The notes below the pieces were generated by a model. The model saw only the letters and a program-made list of their open reading frames with translations, was not told where the DNA came from and made no database searches. The position numbers were made by a program, and so were the translations under genes. Of a DNA stretch of 64,000 nt, positions 17,494 through 26,499 are shown one piece after another. This DNA comes from Sphingobium sp. OAS761 (GTDB taxonomy: Bacteria > Pseudomonadota > Alphaproteobacteria > Sphingomonadales > Sphingomonadaceae), in NCBI RefSeq assembly GCF_024168485.1, contig NZ_JALJVY010000012.1, forward strand, positions 1 to 64,000. Direction: 5' to 3'. Position 1 is the first letter of the stretch; the number at the start of each line of letters is the position of its first letter.

Positions 17494-18093
17494 ATGACCC
17501 AATGGGTGCTGCACCTGATAGACGCGGGCGGTTATTGGGGCATCGGCCTGCTGATGGTGCTGGAAAACGTCTTTCCGCCGATCCCGTCCGAACTGATCAT
17601 GGGGATCGGCGGCATCCGTGTCGGGCAGGGGCGGATGGCGATGGAATGGCTGTTGCTGGCCGGCACCATCGGCACGACCATCGGCAATTATTTCTGGTAT
17701 CTGGTCGGCCATGTCCTCGGTTTCAGGCGGCTGAGGCCGCTGGTCGACCGTTATGGCCGCTGGGCGACGCTGGAATGGCGCGATGTCGAGATGCTGGACC
17801 GGCTGTTCGGCAAATATGGCCAGATCGTCGTGTTCGTCTTTCGCTTCCTGCCCGCCTTCCGCACCATGATCTCGCTGCCTGCCGGGCTGTTCCGCATGGG
17901 CCATGTCCGCTTCCTCTTCTGGACCGCGGGCGGGGCGCTGATCTGGAACATCATCCTGGCCTATGCCGGCTATGTGCTGGGCCGCAATTTCCAGGATATC
18001 GACCGCTATCTGGGTCCGGTGGCGACTCTGTGCGTCGTCGGCGCGGTGCTGTTGTACCTTTGGCGACTGGCCACGTGGCGGCCGCGGGGCTGA
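17494..18093 (+). CDS. DedA family (VTT domain) membrane protein
   Basis: The 199-residue protein has the DedA pattern: E-N-V-F-P-P-I-P-S-E in the first half, a G-x-x-x-G-N-x-x-W-Y-x-x-G segment, and R-F-L-P-A-F-R-T-M-I-S-L-P-A-G in the second half, with about five hydrophobic segments. DedA proteins are linked to lipid carrier or phospholipid flipping and membrane homeostasis. It is convergent with xerC (4-bp gap) and 40 bp after gshB. Confidence 0.88.
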   Translation: MTQWVLHLIDAGGYWGIGLLMVLENVFPPIPSELIMGIGGIRVGQGRMAMEWLLLAGTIGTTIGNYFWYLVGHVLGFRRLRPLVDRYGRWATLEWRDVEMLDRLFGKYGQIVVFVFRFLPAFRTMISLPAGLFRMGHVRFLFWTAGGALIWNIILAYAGYVLGRNFQDIDRYLGPVATLCVVGAVLLYLWRLATWRPRG

Positions 18094-18097
18094 CGCT

Positions 18098-18988
18098 TCA
18101 GGCGCGGGGATGGGCGTTGCGGTAGATGTCGAGCAGGTGCGCGGCATCGACCTGCGTATAGACCTGGGTCGAGGACAGGCTGGCATGGCCCAGCAGTTCC
18201 TGAAGGCTGCGCAGGTCCGCGCCCCGGCCCAGCAGATGCGTCGCGAAACTGTGGCGGAGCGCATGCGGCGTCGTCCGGTCCGACAGGCCCAGCCGCCCGC
18301 GCGCGCCCTGCACCGCGCGCCGGATGAGGGCGGGCGAGAGCGGCCCGCCGCGTGCCCCCCGGAACAGAGGTTCGCCACGGCAGATCGGGTAGGGGCACTG
18401 GTCGACATAGGCGGCGATGGCGTCGCGCACCTGCGGCAGCAGCGGCACGATGCGGGTCTTGCCGCGCTTGCCGGTGACGCGCAGCGTGTCGCCCATCGGC
18501 AGCATGTCGCCCTGCAGGCCCATCGCCTCGCCAATGCGAAGGCCCGCGCCATAAAGCAGCAGCAGTACCGCCCAGTCGCGTGCGCCGATCCAGCCTTCGC
18601 GGGCGGTTTCGGCAATGTCCCCCGCCAGCGCTATCGCTTCGTCGGGGGAGATGGGGCGGGGCAGGCCGCGCTTGACGCGGGGCCCCTTCAACTGCGGCAC
18701 CCGCGCGTCCTCGCCGCCCACGAATTTCAGGAAGCCGCGCACGGCCGAAAGTTCGCGCGCGGCCGACAGGTTGCCGATGCCGTCCATCCGTCGCGCGGTC
18801 AGGAAGGCGCGAAGGTCGGCCTGTTCCAGCCGGGCGAGCGCGGCGGCGCTGAAAGCTTGGCCCAGATGCTGTTCCAGAAAGGCGACCAGCCGCTCGGCGG
18901 TGGCGACATAGGCCCGGACCGTGTGGACCGACCGGCGCCGGTCGAGCGCCAGATGCTGGCGCCAGCGTTCTGGAAGGGATGCGGACAT
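18098..18988 (-). CDS. xerC: site-specific tyrosine recombinase XerC
   Basis: The 296-residue protein has an N-terminal SAM-like core-binding domain (about 1-95) and a catalytic domain with the full tyrosine recombinase set: R151 in G-L-R-I-G-E, K174 in T-G-K, H242 and R245 in H-A-L-R-H, H268 in L-G-H-A-S, and nucleophile Y277 in T-Q-V-Y-T. With XerD it resolves chromosome dimers at dif. It stands alone and convergent to the DedA gene, without phage or integron genes nearby, which favours the housekeeping XerC over an integrase. Confidence 0.92.
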   Translation of the reverse strand: MSASLPERWRQHLALDRRRSVHTVRAYVATAERLVAFLEQHLGQAFSAAALARLEQADLRAFLTARRMDGIGNLSAARELSAVRGFLKFVGGEDARVPQLKGPRVKRGLPRPISPDEAIALAGDIAETAREGWIGARDWAVLLLLYGAGLRIGEAMGLQGDMLPMGDTLRVTGKRGKTRIVPLLPQVRDAIAAYVDQCPYPICRGEPLFRGARGGPLSPALIRRAVQGARGRLGLSDRTTPHALRHSFATHLLGRGADLRSLQELLGHASLSSTQVYTQVDAAHLLDIYRNAHPRA

Positions 18989-19113
18989 GCGGGCAACCTA
19001 CGGGAGGACGACGGCAAAGGGAACGGGCAAGCACGCGGCCCGTCCGATATGGCTGCGCCAATTTCCCTGCGGCCGGAAACGGAATTTCAAGGACACGCGG
19101 GCAGAAGGACGTG

Positions 19114-20391
19114 GTGAATCCGTCCGTTACCGAGAGCATGCCGATGCCATTCCCGTCCGATTCCATGGCCGCGCCCGGCAGAGCCGGATCAGGCGAGGGC
19201 GCCGCACGGGGCGTGCCGATCCCGGCGCTGCTGGTCGTGGGCGCGTTCGCACTGGTCGTGGCGGCGGTGATGCTGACCATGCCCTTTCCCAGCACGATCG
19301 ACGAACTGCCGCACTTTTCCGTCATCCGCAGCCAGTGGGAGCATCCCGCGCTGTTCCCCGACTGGAGCCGGTATCGCATCCTGAGCTATGACGACATCCG
19401 CCAATGGTCGGCCCAGTCCAACTATATAAACCATCCATCGCTTTATTATCTGCTGTTCGCCCCGCTGATGGCGGTGACCTACGATCCGACGGTCTTCCGG
19501 TTCGTCAACCTGCTGCTGTGCACCGGCGCCCTGGCGTTCGTCGTGGCCGCCGTGACGCGCCGCGTCGATGCACGCACCGCGTCGCCGGCCATATTCGCCA
19601 TCATCGCCGCCAGCTTCCCCAAGGCGGCGTTGGTCGGCGGCATGGTCAACAACGACAATCTGGCGGCGCTGGCGGGCGCGGCGCTGTTCGCGGGGGTGCT
19701 GGGCATTCCGGGCGCCGCCTGGTGGATATGCGCCGGGCTGATGGTCGCGGGGTGGACGAAGCTGACCGCATTCCTGGCCCTGTCGGCGGTCGCGGTCGTG
19801 TGGACCGGCCTGGAGGTGATGGAGAAGCGTATCACCTGGCGGGACCGGATGGTCCTGCTGGTGGCGGTCGGCCTGCTGCTGGGGGCGCTGCCCTATGTCG
19901 TGACGCTGCTGCGCACAGGCCATGTCCTGTGGGTCAATATATCGGTATGGCGCGTGCCACCCGCCGATCGCCCGCAACTCGACCTGATCGAGTTCACGGT
20001 GCGTTTCCTGCGGGCGATGGTCTGGAAATGGCCCGCGGCCGAAGCGGTCTATCCCTTCTGGCTGGCGCTGGCGGGGCTGGCGAGCCCGCTGTTGCTGGCG
20101 GTGCCGGCCGTGCGCGATCCGCGCCTGCGGACGCTGACGCTTGCCTATGGCGCCGCGCTGGTCGGCCTGTTCGCGCTGCACTGGATGTTCGGGTGGCAAA
20201 GCTACCGGACGCTGGGCGACCTGTCCGTCATGCAGACGCGCTATTATAATATCCTGTGGCCGGGCATCGCGCTGGCCGCCGCGTCGACCGTCGGCCGCGT
20301 CATGCGATGGCGGCCGATGGCGGGATGGCTGCTGATGATCCTGTGCCTGTCGCCGACAATGCTGGGTGGCCTGTTCTACATGGCGTTGTGA
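19114..20391 (+). CDS. GT-C-type multi-pass membrane protein (putative glycosyltransferase family 39-like)
   Basis: The roughly 425-residue protein has about ten hydrophobic segments. A first-loop motif S-T-I-D-E-L-P-H-F resembles the D-E-x-x-H-F catalytic loop of GT-C enzymes, followed by N-H-P-S-L-Y-Y and N-N-D-N. Such proteins transfer sugars from polyprenyl-phosphate donors on the periplasmic face. DUF2142-like proteins share this layout. The substrate is unknown and no other polysaccharide genes adjoin. The start is uncertain: GTG 19114 follows an AGAAGGA element, and ATGs at 19138 and 19165 are alternatives. Confidence 0.65.
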   Translation: MNPSVTESMPMPFPSDSMAAPGRAGSGEGAARGVPIPALLVVGAFALVVAAVMLTMPFPSTIDELPHFSVIRSQWEHPALFPDWSRYRILSYDDIRQWSAQSNYINHPSLYYLLFAPLMAVTYDPTVFRFVNLLLCTGALAFVVAAVTRRVDARTASPAIFAIIAASFPKAALVGGMVNNDNLAALAGAALFAGVLGIPGAAWWICAGLMVAGWTKLTAFLALSAVAVVWTGLEVMEKRITWRDRMVLLVAVGLLLGALPYVVTLLRTGHVLWVNISVWRVPPADRPQLDLIEFTVRFLRAMVWKWPAAEAVYPFWLALAGLASPLLLAVPAVRDPRLRTLTLAYGAALVGLFALHWMFGWQSYRTLGDLSVMQTRYYNILWPGIALAAASTVGRVMRWRPMAGWLLMILCLSPTMLGGLFYMAL

Positions 20392-20447
20392 GCCGTGGCG
20401 CGGCGCCGCGTGCGTCGCGGCCTTGAAATCCGCGCCGAAATGGGCAC

Positions 20448-21335
20448 ATGGGACGGATGGCAAGCCCCCAAGACCCGGCGGACATGCCGACCGGAAGGAT
20501 GATGCAACTCAGCCCGCTGGTCGCGCGCGTGCTGGCGCCCAATCCGTCGCCCTTCACCTATACGGGGACGCAGACCTATCTGGTCGGCACTGGGACGCTG
20601 GCCGTGATCGATCCCGGCCCGGACGATCCCGACCATCTGGCCGCACTGATGGCGGCCGTGGACGGTCGCCCTGTGCTGGCGATCCTGTGTACCCATACCC
20701 ATCGCGACCATAGTCCGGCCGCCCGGCCGCTGGGCGTCATGACCGGGGCGCCGGTGATCGGCTGTGCGCCCCTGACTCTGGACGATGACGGCCCCCGCGC
20801 GGATGCCGCCTTCGACGCGGACTACCGGCCCGACCGCATCCTGACGGACGCGGAGCAGGTGGCGGGACCGGACTGGACGCTGGAGGCCGTCGCCACGCCG
20901 GGGCACACGTCCAATCATCTGTGTTTCGCCCTGCCGCAGGAGCGGGCGCTGTTCACCGGCGACCATGTCATGGGCTGGTCGACCAGCGTCATATCGCCGC
21001 CGGACGGCGACATGTCCGCCTATATGCGATCCATGCAACGCCTGGCCGACCGGGACGATGTGATTTACTATCCGGCGCACGGCGATCCGGTCGAAAGTCC
21101 GCAGCGGCTGGTGCGCGGGATGATGGGCCATCGCAAGCAGCGCGAAGGGCAGATAGTGCGCTTTCTGCGGCGCCACGGCGACAGCGCCATCCCCGACATG
21201 GTGGCCGCGATGTACAAGGGCGTCGACCCGCGCCTGTACCCCGCTGCCGGTCGGTCGGTGCTGGCGCATCTGATCGACCTCGACGGGCGGGGCGTGGCCG
21301 CGCCGGCGGGGGACGGGCGATGGCGGATAGTCTGA
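20448..21335 (+). CDS. MBL-fold metallo-hydrolase (LACTB2/RNase Z-like)
   Basis: The 295-residue protein has the metallo-beta-lactamase signature T-H-T-H-R-D-H (82-88), the downstream T-P-G-H-T-S-N-H-L-C and T-G-D-H-V-M-G metal ligands, and a C-terminal winged-helix region typical of LACTB2-like proteins. It probably binds two zinc ions; the substrate is unknown. ATGs at 20448, 20457 and 20484 are all possible starts; the conserved core begins at L-S-P-L-V-A-R-V-L-A-P-N-P-S. It overlaps the next gene by 16 bp. Confidence 0.85.
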   Translation: MGRMASPQDPADMPTGRMMQLSPLVARVLAPNPSPFTYTGTQTYLVGTGTLAVIDPGPDDPDHLAALMAAVDGRPVLAILCTHTHRDHSPAARPLGVMTGAPVIGCAPLTLDDDGPRADAAFDADYRPDRILTDAEQVAGPDWTLEAVATPGHTSNHLCFALPQERALFTGDHVMGWSTSVISPPDGDMSAYMRSMQRLADRDDVIYYPAHGDPVESPQRLVRGMMGHRKQREGQIVRFLRRHGDSAIPDMVAAMYKGVDPRLYPAAGRSVLAHLIDLDGRGVAAPAGDGRWRIV

Positions 21336-22039
21336 GACGATATGCCGGGCCGGTCGTCGGCGCGATCCTGATCCTGCTCGCCGGGGTGGCGATGCTGGTC
21401 GGATGGCAGCGCTATGATCGCGACTATGTCGTGGCGGTGGAGGATGACGGATCGGCGGTGACGAAGATCATCGCCGAACGGATCGCTGGCGACGCCAGCC
21501 TGCGCGTGTCGCAGCTCAACGGCACGATCCAGTCCACCGCCCAGGATGTGCGCGCTTTCGGGCTGCTGAAGTCCGACCAGGTGGTGAAGATGCCCTTTTC
21601 GGTCGACTATTTCCTGGACATGCGCGGCATCGATGCCGGCGATCTGGAATGGAACGGCCAGACCCGCACGCTGATCGTCAATGCGCCGGACGTGACGCCG
21701 GGCAAGCCCAATGTCGACGAAAGCCGCCGCACGCTGGTGCGGACCAACGGGCTGTTCGTCACCCGGCAGGCCGGCGAGGAGCTGAGCCGCCGCGTGTCCG
21801 CCCATGCGCAGGCGCGCGCCGAATCCGCCGCCAGATCGCCCGAGCGTATGGCGCAGGCGCGCGACTATGGGCGGGCGGCGCTCGCCAGGGTGATGGCCGC
21901 GCCGCTGGGCGCGATGGGCTATGCCGACGCGCGGGTGATCGTCACTTTCCCGCCGGAACGCGCCGCCCGCAGCAAGGACCGCTGGGACGTCACCACCCCG
22001 ATCAACGAGGTGCTGGCCAACAAGCGGCAGGCGCGGTAG
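21320..22039 (+). CDS. DUF4230 domain membrane-anchored protein
   Basis: The 239-residue product has one N-terminal transmembrane helix (about residues 10-28) and a soluble remainder with the R-A-F-G-L-L-K-S-D-Q-V-V-K-M-P-F-S-V-D-Y-F-L-D segment characteristic of DUF4230 proteins. Function is unknown. The ATG lies within the end of the MBL hydrolase gene (16 bp overlap), indicating translational coupling, and nadA follows 32 bp later. Confidence 0.75.
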   Translation: MADSLRRYAGPVVGAILILLAGVAMLVGWQRYDRDYVVAVEDDGSAVTKIIAERIAGDASLRVSQLNGTIQSTAQDVRAFGLLKSDQVVKMPFSVDYFLDMRGIDAGDLEWNGQTRTLIVNAPDVTPGKPNVDESRRTLVRTNGLFVTRQAGEELSRRVSAHAQARAESAARSPERMAQARDYGRAALARVMAAPLGAMGYADARVIVTFPPERAARSKDRWDVTTPINEVLANKRQAR

Positions 22040-22071
22040 GGCGCGGGCAAGAGGACCGAGGAGTCACAGGC

Positions 22072-23061
22072 ATGAACGCAATCACCGGAATCCCCCAGGG
22101 CACCGACCTGCGCGCGGAAATCGACCGCCTGCGCAAGGAGCGCAACGCCGTCATCCTAGGCCATTATTACCAGAAGCCCGAAATTCAGGACCTGTCCGAT
22201 TTCGTCGGCGACAGCCTGGAACTGTCGCGCAAGGCGGCGGAGACGGACGCCGACGTCATCGCCTTTTGCGGCGTGCGTTTCATGGCCGAAACGGCCAAGA
22301 TCCTGTCGCCGGAGAAGATCGTCGTGCTGCCGGACATGGACGCGGGCTGTTCGCTGGAGGACAGTTGCCCGCCCGCCCAGTTCAAGGCATTCCGCGAGGC
22401 GCATCCCGATCATATCGCGTTGAGCTACATCAACTGTTCGGCCGAGGTGAAGGCGCTGAGCGACATCATCGTGACCAGTTCCTCCGCCGAAAAGATCCTG
22501 GCGCAGATCCCCCGCGAGCAGAAGATCATCTTCGGCCCCGACAAGCATCTGGGCGGCTATCTGAAGCGCAAACTGGGCCGGGACATGCTGCTGTGGCCGG
22601 GCGTGTGCATCGTGCACGAGGCGTTCAGCGAGACGGAACTGCTCAAGCTGAAGGCCCAGCATCCCGACGCACCGATCGCCGCGCATCCCGAATGCCCGCC
22701 CTATATCGTCGATCATGCCGATTATGTCGGTTCGACCAGCGGCATCCTGGAATTTTCCAAGACGATGCCGGGCGACACGCTGATCGTCGCGACCGAGCCG
22801 CACATCATCCACCAGATGCGCAAGGCGGTACCGGACAAGAATTTCATCGGTGCGCCCGGTGCGGACGGCAACTGCAATTGCAACATCTGCCCCTATATGG
22901 CGCTCAACACGATGGAGAAGCTGTATCTCGCCCTGCGCGACCTCCAGCCCCGGATCGAGATGGACGAAGAATTGCGCGTCGCCGCGAAGAGGAGCCTGGA
23001 CCGGATGCTGGAAATGGCCAGCGGCACGGTGGGACGGGGCGACGTCGGCCCGCGTGTCTGA
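22072..23061 (+). CDS. nadA: quinolinate synthase NadA
   Basis: The 329-residue iron-sulfur enzyme condenses iminoaspartate with dihydroxyacetone phosphate to quinolinate in NAD synthesis. Cluster cysteines are visible at C93 (D-A-G-C-S-L), C179 (P-G-V-C-I-V-H) and C273 in C-N-C-N-I-C-P-Y-M. The N-terminal I-L-G-H-Y-Y-Q motif and A-H-P-E-C substrate segment are intact. An AGGACCGAGGAG ribosome binding region precedes the ATG. nadC follows after one intervening gene; nadB is not in the window. Confidence 0.97.
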   Translation: MNAITGIPQGTDLRAEIDRLRKERNAVILGHYYQKPEIQDLSDFVGDSLELSRKAAETDADVIAFCGVRFMAETAKILSPEKIVVLPDMDAGCSLEDSCPPAQFKAFREAHPDHIALSYINCSAEVKALSDIIVTSSSAEKILAQIPREQKIIFGPDKHLGGYLKRKLGRDMLLWPGVCIVHEAFSETELLKLKAQHPDAPIAAHPECPPYIVDHADYVGSTSGILEFSKTMPGDTLIVATEPHIIHQMRKAVPDKNFIGAPGADGNCNCNICPYMALNTMEKLYLALRDLQPRIEMDEELRVAAKRSLDRMLEMASGTVGRGDVGPRV

Positions 23062-23074
23062 GGGCTGATCCGGC

Positions 23075-24394
23075 ATGGTCGCCCGGCTCCGCGCGCTCTG
23101 GCAGGGGACGAGGGCCAGCTACTGGTTCTATCCCGCGCTTTTCACGCTGCTGGCGGCCGTGCTGGCGATCGTCACCGTCTGGCTGGACGGTCACGGCGCG
23201 GCGGACTGGCTGACGGGGCATCAATGGGTGGAACGGGCGCGGCCGGAGGGCGCGCGCAATGTCCTGAACGTCATATCCGGATCCATGATCGGGGTGGCAT
23301 CCACCGTCTTTTCGATCACCATCGCGGCCGTCGTCTACGCGTCGGGCAGCTACGGCCCGCGCCTATTGGCGAATTTCATGGAGGATCGGGGCAACCAGCT
23401 TTCGCTGGCCACCTTCATCGCCACTTTTGTCTATGCCGTGATGGTCCTGCGGGTCGTGCGCGACGCCTATGAAACGTCCGGCGACGCGGGGTTCGTGCCG
23501 CAGCTCTCGCTGTTGATCGCGACATCGCTGATGGGCCTGTCCATCGCGGTGCTGGTCTATTTCCTCAACCATGTCCCGGCCTCCATCCGGATCAACGCGG
23601 TGCTGGAAGGCATCGGGTCGCGGCTCGTGCACGCGGTAAGGGACCGGTTTCCCGACGATTGCCGCCAGGATGCCGAGGGCGATCCGCCGCAGGGCGCGCC
23701 GGTCAGCGCCACCGCCACCGGCTATATCCAGATCATCGATTTTTCGGGGCTCGACCGGATCGCGCGCGATGCGGGATGCCGCATCGAGCTGCGGTTGCGG
23801 CCGGGCGATTTCGTACATCCCGATGTCGTGCTGCTGGCAGTGGTCGGCGCACGGCCGGACGAGGCGATGGCGGAGCGGCTGCGCGACTGTTTTTCGTGCG
23901 GCGCGATGCGGTCGCCCGCGCAGGACATCGAATTCCTGATCGACGAACTGGTCGAGATCGCGCTGCGGGCACTGTCACCGGGCATCAACGATCCGTTCAC
24001 GGCCGTGACCGCAATGCACTGGCTCGGCGCGGCCACTGCGGAAATCGGCCAGCGCGACCTGCGCGGCGGCCCCGACCGGGGCGATTATGACTGGAACCGC
24101 GTCGTGCCGCTGCCGGACGATTTCGATCATTTCGTCCGGCGCGGCTTCGGCGGCATCCGTCCGGCGGCCGCGACCAGCCCGATTGCCGCCGCCCAGTTCC
24201 TTGACTGCCTGATGGGCGCCGCATCGACCCTGACCCTGCACGCGCGCCGGGCGCGTCTGCGACAGGAAGGGGCGTTGCTGATCGAGCAGGCCCGCATCGA
24301 CCTGGCAGGGCCATCGCTCCACGAACTGGAAGCGCGCTATTGCGATTTCGCGCGAGCCATGAAAGACGGCACCCATGAACGGCTTTTATCTTGA
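23075..24394 (+). CDS. DUF2254 family membrane protein
   Basis: The 439-residue protein has four N-terminal hydrophobic segments (about 20-42, 73-95, 108-128, 145-168) and a large soluble C-terminal domain containing R-L-R-P-G-D-F-V and A-L-R-A-L-S-P-G-I-N-D-P-F-T-A, hallmarks of DUF2254. Function is not established. It sits between nadA (13-bp gap) and nadC (20-bp overlap), so it is cotranscribed with NAD synthesis genes; whether that is functional is unknown. Confidence 0.85.
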   Translation: MVARLRALWQGTRASYWFYPALFTLLAAVLAIVTVWLDGHGAADWLTGHQWVERARPEGARNVLNVISGSMIGVASTVFSITIAAVVYASGSYGPRLLANFMEDRGNQLSLATFIATFVYAVMVLRVVRDAYETSGDAGFVPQLSLLIATSLMGLSIAVLVYFLNHVPASIRINAVLEGIGSRLVHAVRDRFPDDCRQDAEGDPPQGAPVSATATGYIQIIDFSGLDRIARDAGCRIELRLRPGDFVHPDVVLLAVVGARPDEAMAERLRDCFSCGAMRSPAQDIEFLIDELVEIALRALSPGINDPFTAVTAMHWLGAATAEIGQRDLRGGPDRGDYDWNRVVPLPDDFDHFVRRGFGGIRPAAATSPIAAAQFLDCLMGAASTLTLHARRARLRQEGALLIEQARIDLAGPSLHELEARYCDFARAMKDGTHERLLS

Positions 24395-25226
24395 CGGCTT
24401 CGATCTCGATGCCTTTGTGGCAGCGACCCTGGCGGAGGATATGGGACCGGACGGTCGCGACGTCACCAGCGAGGCGGTGATCCCCGCCGATGCGATATTC
24501 GAAGGGGTGATGGACAGCCGCGATGCGGTGACGCTTGCCGGCCTGCCGATCGCCGTCGCCTTCTTCCGCGCGCTGGACCCCGATGCGCGGATCGAGCAGT
24601 TGCATCAGGATGGCGACCGGGTCGCGGCGGGCACCGACCTGCTGCGCGTCCGGGGCCGGGCCCGCGCGATGCTGACGGCCGAGCGATCCGCGCTCAACAC
24701 GGTACAGCACCTGACCGGCATCGCGACGATGACCCGCGCCTATGTCGACGCGATCATGGGCACCGGCGCGACATTGCTGGACACGCGCAAGACCTTGCCG
24801 GGGCTGCGGGTGCTGGAGAAATATGCGACGCGCATGGGCGGCGCGACCAATCATCGCATGGGCCTGTGGGATGCGGCGATGATCAAGGATAATCATGTCG
24901 CCGTCGCCGGATCGGTCGAGGAGGCGGTGCGTCGCGCCGCGGCGGCGGGGATCGCGCGCATCATCGTGGAGGTAGACCGGGTCGACCAGATCGAACCCGC
25001 GCTGGCGGCGGGCGCCACCCATTTGCTGCTCGACAACATGGACGCGCCGACCCTGCGCGGCGCGGTGACGCTGGTAGGCGGGCGCGTGCCGACCGAGGCG
25101 TCGGGCGGCGTCACGCTGGAAACGATCCGCTCCAAGGCGGAAACCGGGGTCACTTATATCAGCGTGGGCCGGCTGACCCAGTCGGCGCCGGCCGCCGATA
25201 TCGGGCTGGATTTCGCCTATGCCTAG
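24375..25226 (+). CDS. nadC: nicotinate-nucleotide pyrophosphorylase (carboxylating)
   Basis: The 283-residue enzyme converts quinolinate and PRPP to nicotinate mononucleotide. Family motifs seen are E-D-M-G-P-D-G-R-D-V-T-S near the N-terminus, E-R-S-A-L-N-T-V-Q-H-L-T-G-I-A, D-T-R-K-T-L-P-G-L-R and L-L-L-D-N-M. It overlaps the DUF2254 gene before it (20 bp) and the RNase T2 gene after it (8 bp). Confidence 0.96.
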   Translation: MNGFYLDGFDLDAFVAATLAEDMGPDGRDVTSEAVIPADAIFEGVMDSRDAVTLAGLPIAVAFFRALDPDARIEQLHQDGDRVAAGTDLLRVRGRARAMLTAERSALNTVQHLTGIATMTRAYVDAIMGTGATLLDTRKTLPGLRVLEKYATRMGGATNHRMGLWDAAMIKDNHVAVAGSVEEAVRRAAAAGIARIIVEVDRVDQIEPALAAGATHLLLDNMDAPTLRGAVTLVGGRVPTEASGGVTLETIRSKAETGVTYISVGRLTQSAPAADIGLDFAYA

Positions 25227-26052
25227 GGTGCTGATCGCCCTGCTGCTGTTGCTTGCGCCCGCGCCCGCTCTCGCCCAGGCGGCGCAGTGCCGGATTCCCG
25301 GCCGGATCGAGCAGCCGAAGGCGGAAGGACCCACGGCGAAGGAACCAAAGCGCCTGCTGCCGATCGGCGGCTATACGCTGGCGCTCAGCTGGACGCCGCA
25401 ATATTGCTCGACCGCGCGCGACCGTGGCAGCTTTCAGTGCGGCGGGCGCGGCGGCAAGTTCGGTTTCACCCTGCACGGCCTGTGGCCCGACGGACAGGGC
25501 AAGGACTGGCCGCAATATTGCCGCAAGGCCGACATCCTGCCGGACGCGGTGATCCGCGCAAATCTCTGCGCGACGCCGTCGCCGCAGCTGATCCAGCATG
25601 AATGGGCCAAGCACGGCACCTGCATGACCACGAAGCCGGACCTGTATTTCAACCTGTCCCGCGCCTTCTACCAGTTGATTCGCTACCCCGACATGGCGGC
25701 GCTCGCGCGCAACCGGAAACTGACGGTCGGGCAGTTCGCCGATGCGTTCGCGCGTGCGAACAAGGGGCTGAAGGCGGACATGATCCGGGTCACGACCGTC
25801 CGTGGCAACTGGTTGTCGGAAATATGGCTGTGCATGGACCGGGCGATGGAATTCACCCGTTGTCCGTCGCATCAGGGCGGGGCACCGACCATCAGCTACC
25901 TGAGGATAGAGCCCGGACCGATCATCGCCAATCCGCGCCTGCCATCGGCAAGGCCGCCCGCCAAGGCAGGCGCCCGGCCCGCGCGTCGGCCCGAACTGAT
26001 CCTGGACCTCGATCCCAAGGTGCAACCGCTCACCAACGGGACCGGCGGTTAG
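25219..26052 (+). CDS. secreted ribonuclease T2 family protein
   Basis: The 277-residue product has a signal peptide (cut near ALAQ-AAQ, residue 20). Both catalytic RNase T2 motifs are present: F-T-L-H-G-L-W-P-D with H86, and H-E-W-A-K-H-G-T-C with H127, E128, K131 and H132. Several paired cysteines fit the fold. It would degrade RNA in the periplasm or outside the cell. The C-terminus has a basic, Pro/Ala-rich extension of about 50 residues. It overlaps nadC by 8 bp and is convergent with the DUF4112 gene. Confidence 0.92.
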   Translation: MPRVLIALLLLLAPAPALAQAAQCRIPGRIEQPKAEGPTAKEPKRLLPIGGYTLALSWTPQYCSTARDRGSFQCGGRGGKFGFTLHGLWPDGQGKDWPQYCRKADILPDAVIRANLCATPSPQLIQHEWAKHGTCMTTKPDLYFNLSRAFYQLIRYPDMAALARNRKLTVGQFADAFARANKGLKADMIRVTTVRGNWLSEIWLCMDRAMEFTRCPSHQGGAPTISYLRIEPGPIIANPRLPSARPPAKAGARPARRPELILDLDPKVQPLTNGTGG

Positions 26053-26055
26053 CGG

Positions 26056-26487
26056 TCAATTGTCGATCGTCACGGTCGATGGATGATGCCGGTCGAGATG
26101 ACGGCGGATGATCCGCAGATTCTTCGTGTTGGATTTGTAGAGGAAATCGAACAGGTCGCCCGCAAAGGGGATCGCGCCCACCAGCGTGTCCACGCCCACA
26201 TTGGCGGCCATGCGGGTAAGTTGCCATTTCGACATGCCCAGATTGCGGGCTTCCCACACGATCCACGCGCCCATGGTCGCGGTCGCGATATCGCCGACGA
26301 TGGGGATGAGGCCGATGAGGCTGTCCAGCCCGACGCGGCGCTGCGTGCCGGGGATGACGAACAGCCCTTCCAGCAGCTGTTCCATGGCCTCGATCCGCCG
26401 GCGCACGGATGCGGGATCGCGTCCGAACCCGGGTAGGTCGCGCGTCAACTGATCAAACCGATCCTGCGAAATCGCCATGTCTGTCAT
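26056..26487 (-). CDS. DUF4112 domain protein
   Basis: The 143-residue protein contains the DUF4112 pattern G-L-D-S-L-I-G-L-I-P-I-V-G-D and a second copy-like V-D-T-L-V-G-A-I-P-F-A-G-D-L-F-D, with two weakly hydrophobic hairpins. It is probably membrane-associated. Function is unknown. It ends 3 bp from the convergent RNase T2 gene and lies 12 bp downstream of the solute-binding protein gene on the same strand. Confidence 0.85.
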   Translation of the reverse strand: MTDMAISQDRFDQLTRDLPGFGRDPASVRRRIEAMEQLLEGLFVIPGTQRRVGLDSLIGLIPIVGDIATATMGAWIVWEARNLGMSKWQLTRMAANVGVDTLVGAIPFAGDLFDFLYKSNTKNLRIIRRHLDRHHPSTVTIDN

Positions 26488-26499
26488 CTCCTTGCCCCC

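Noticed and set aside
18098..18988. Phage or integron integrase
   Set aside because: The tyrosine recombinase has the XerC length and layout, and no attachment site, excisionase or cassette is nearby.
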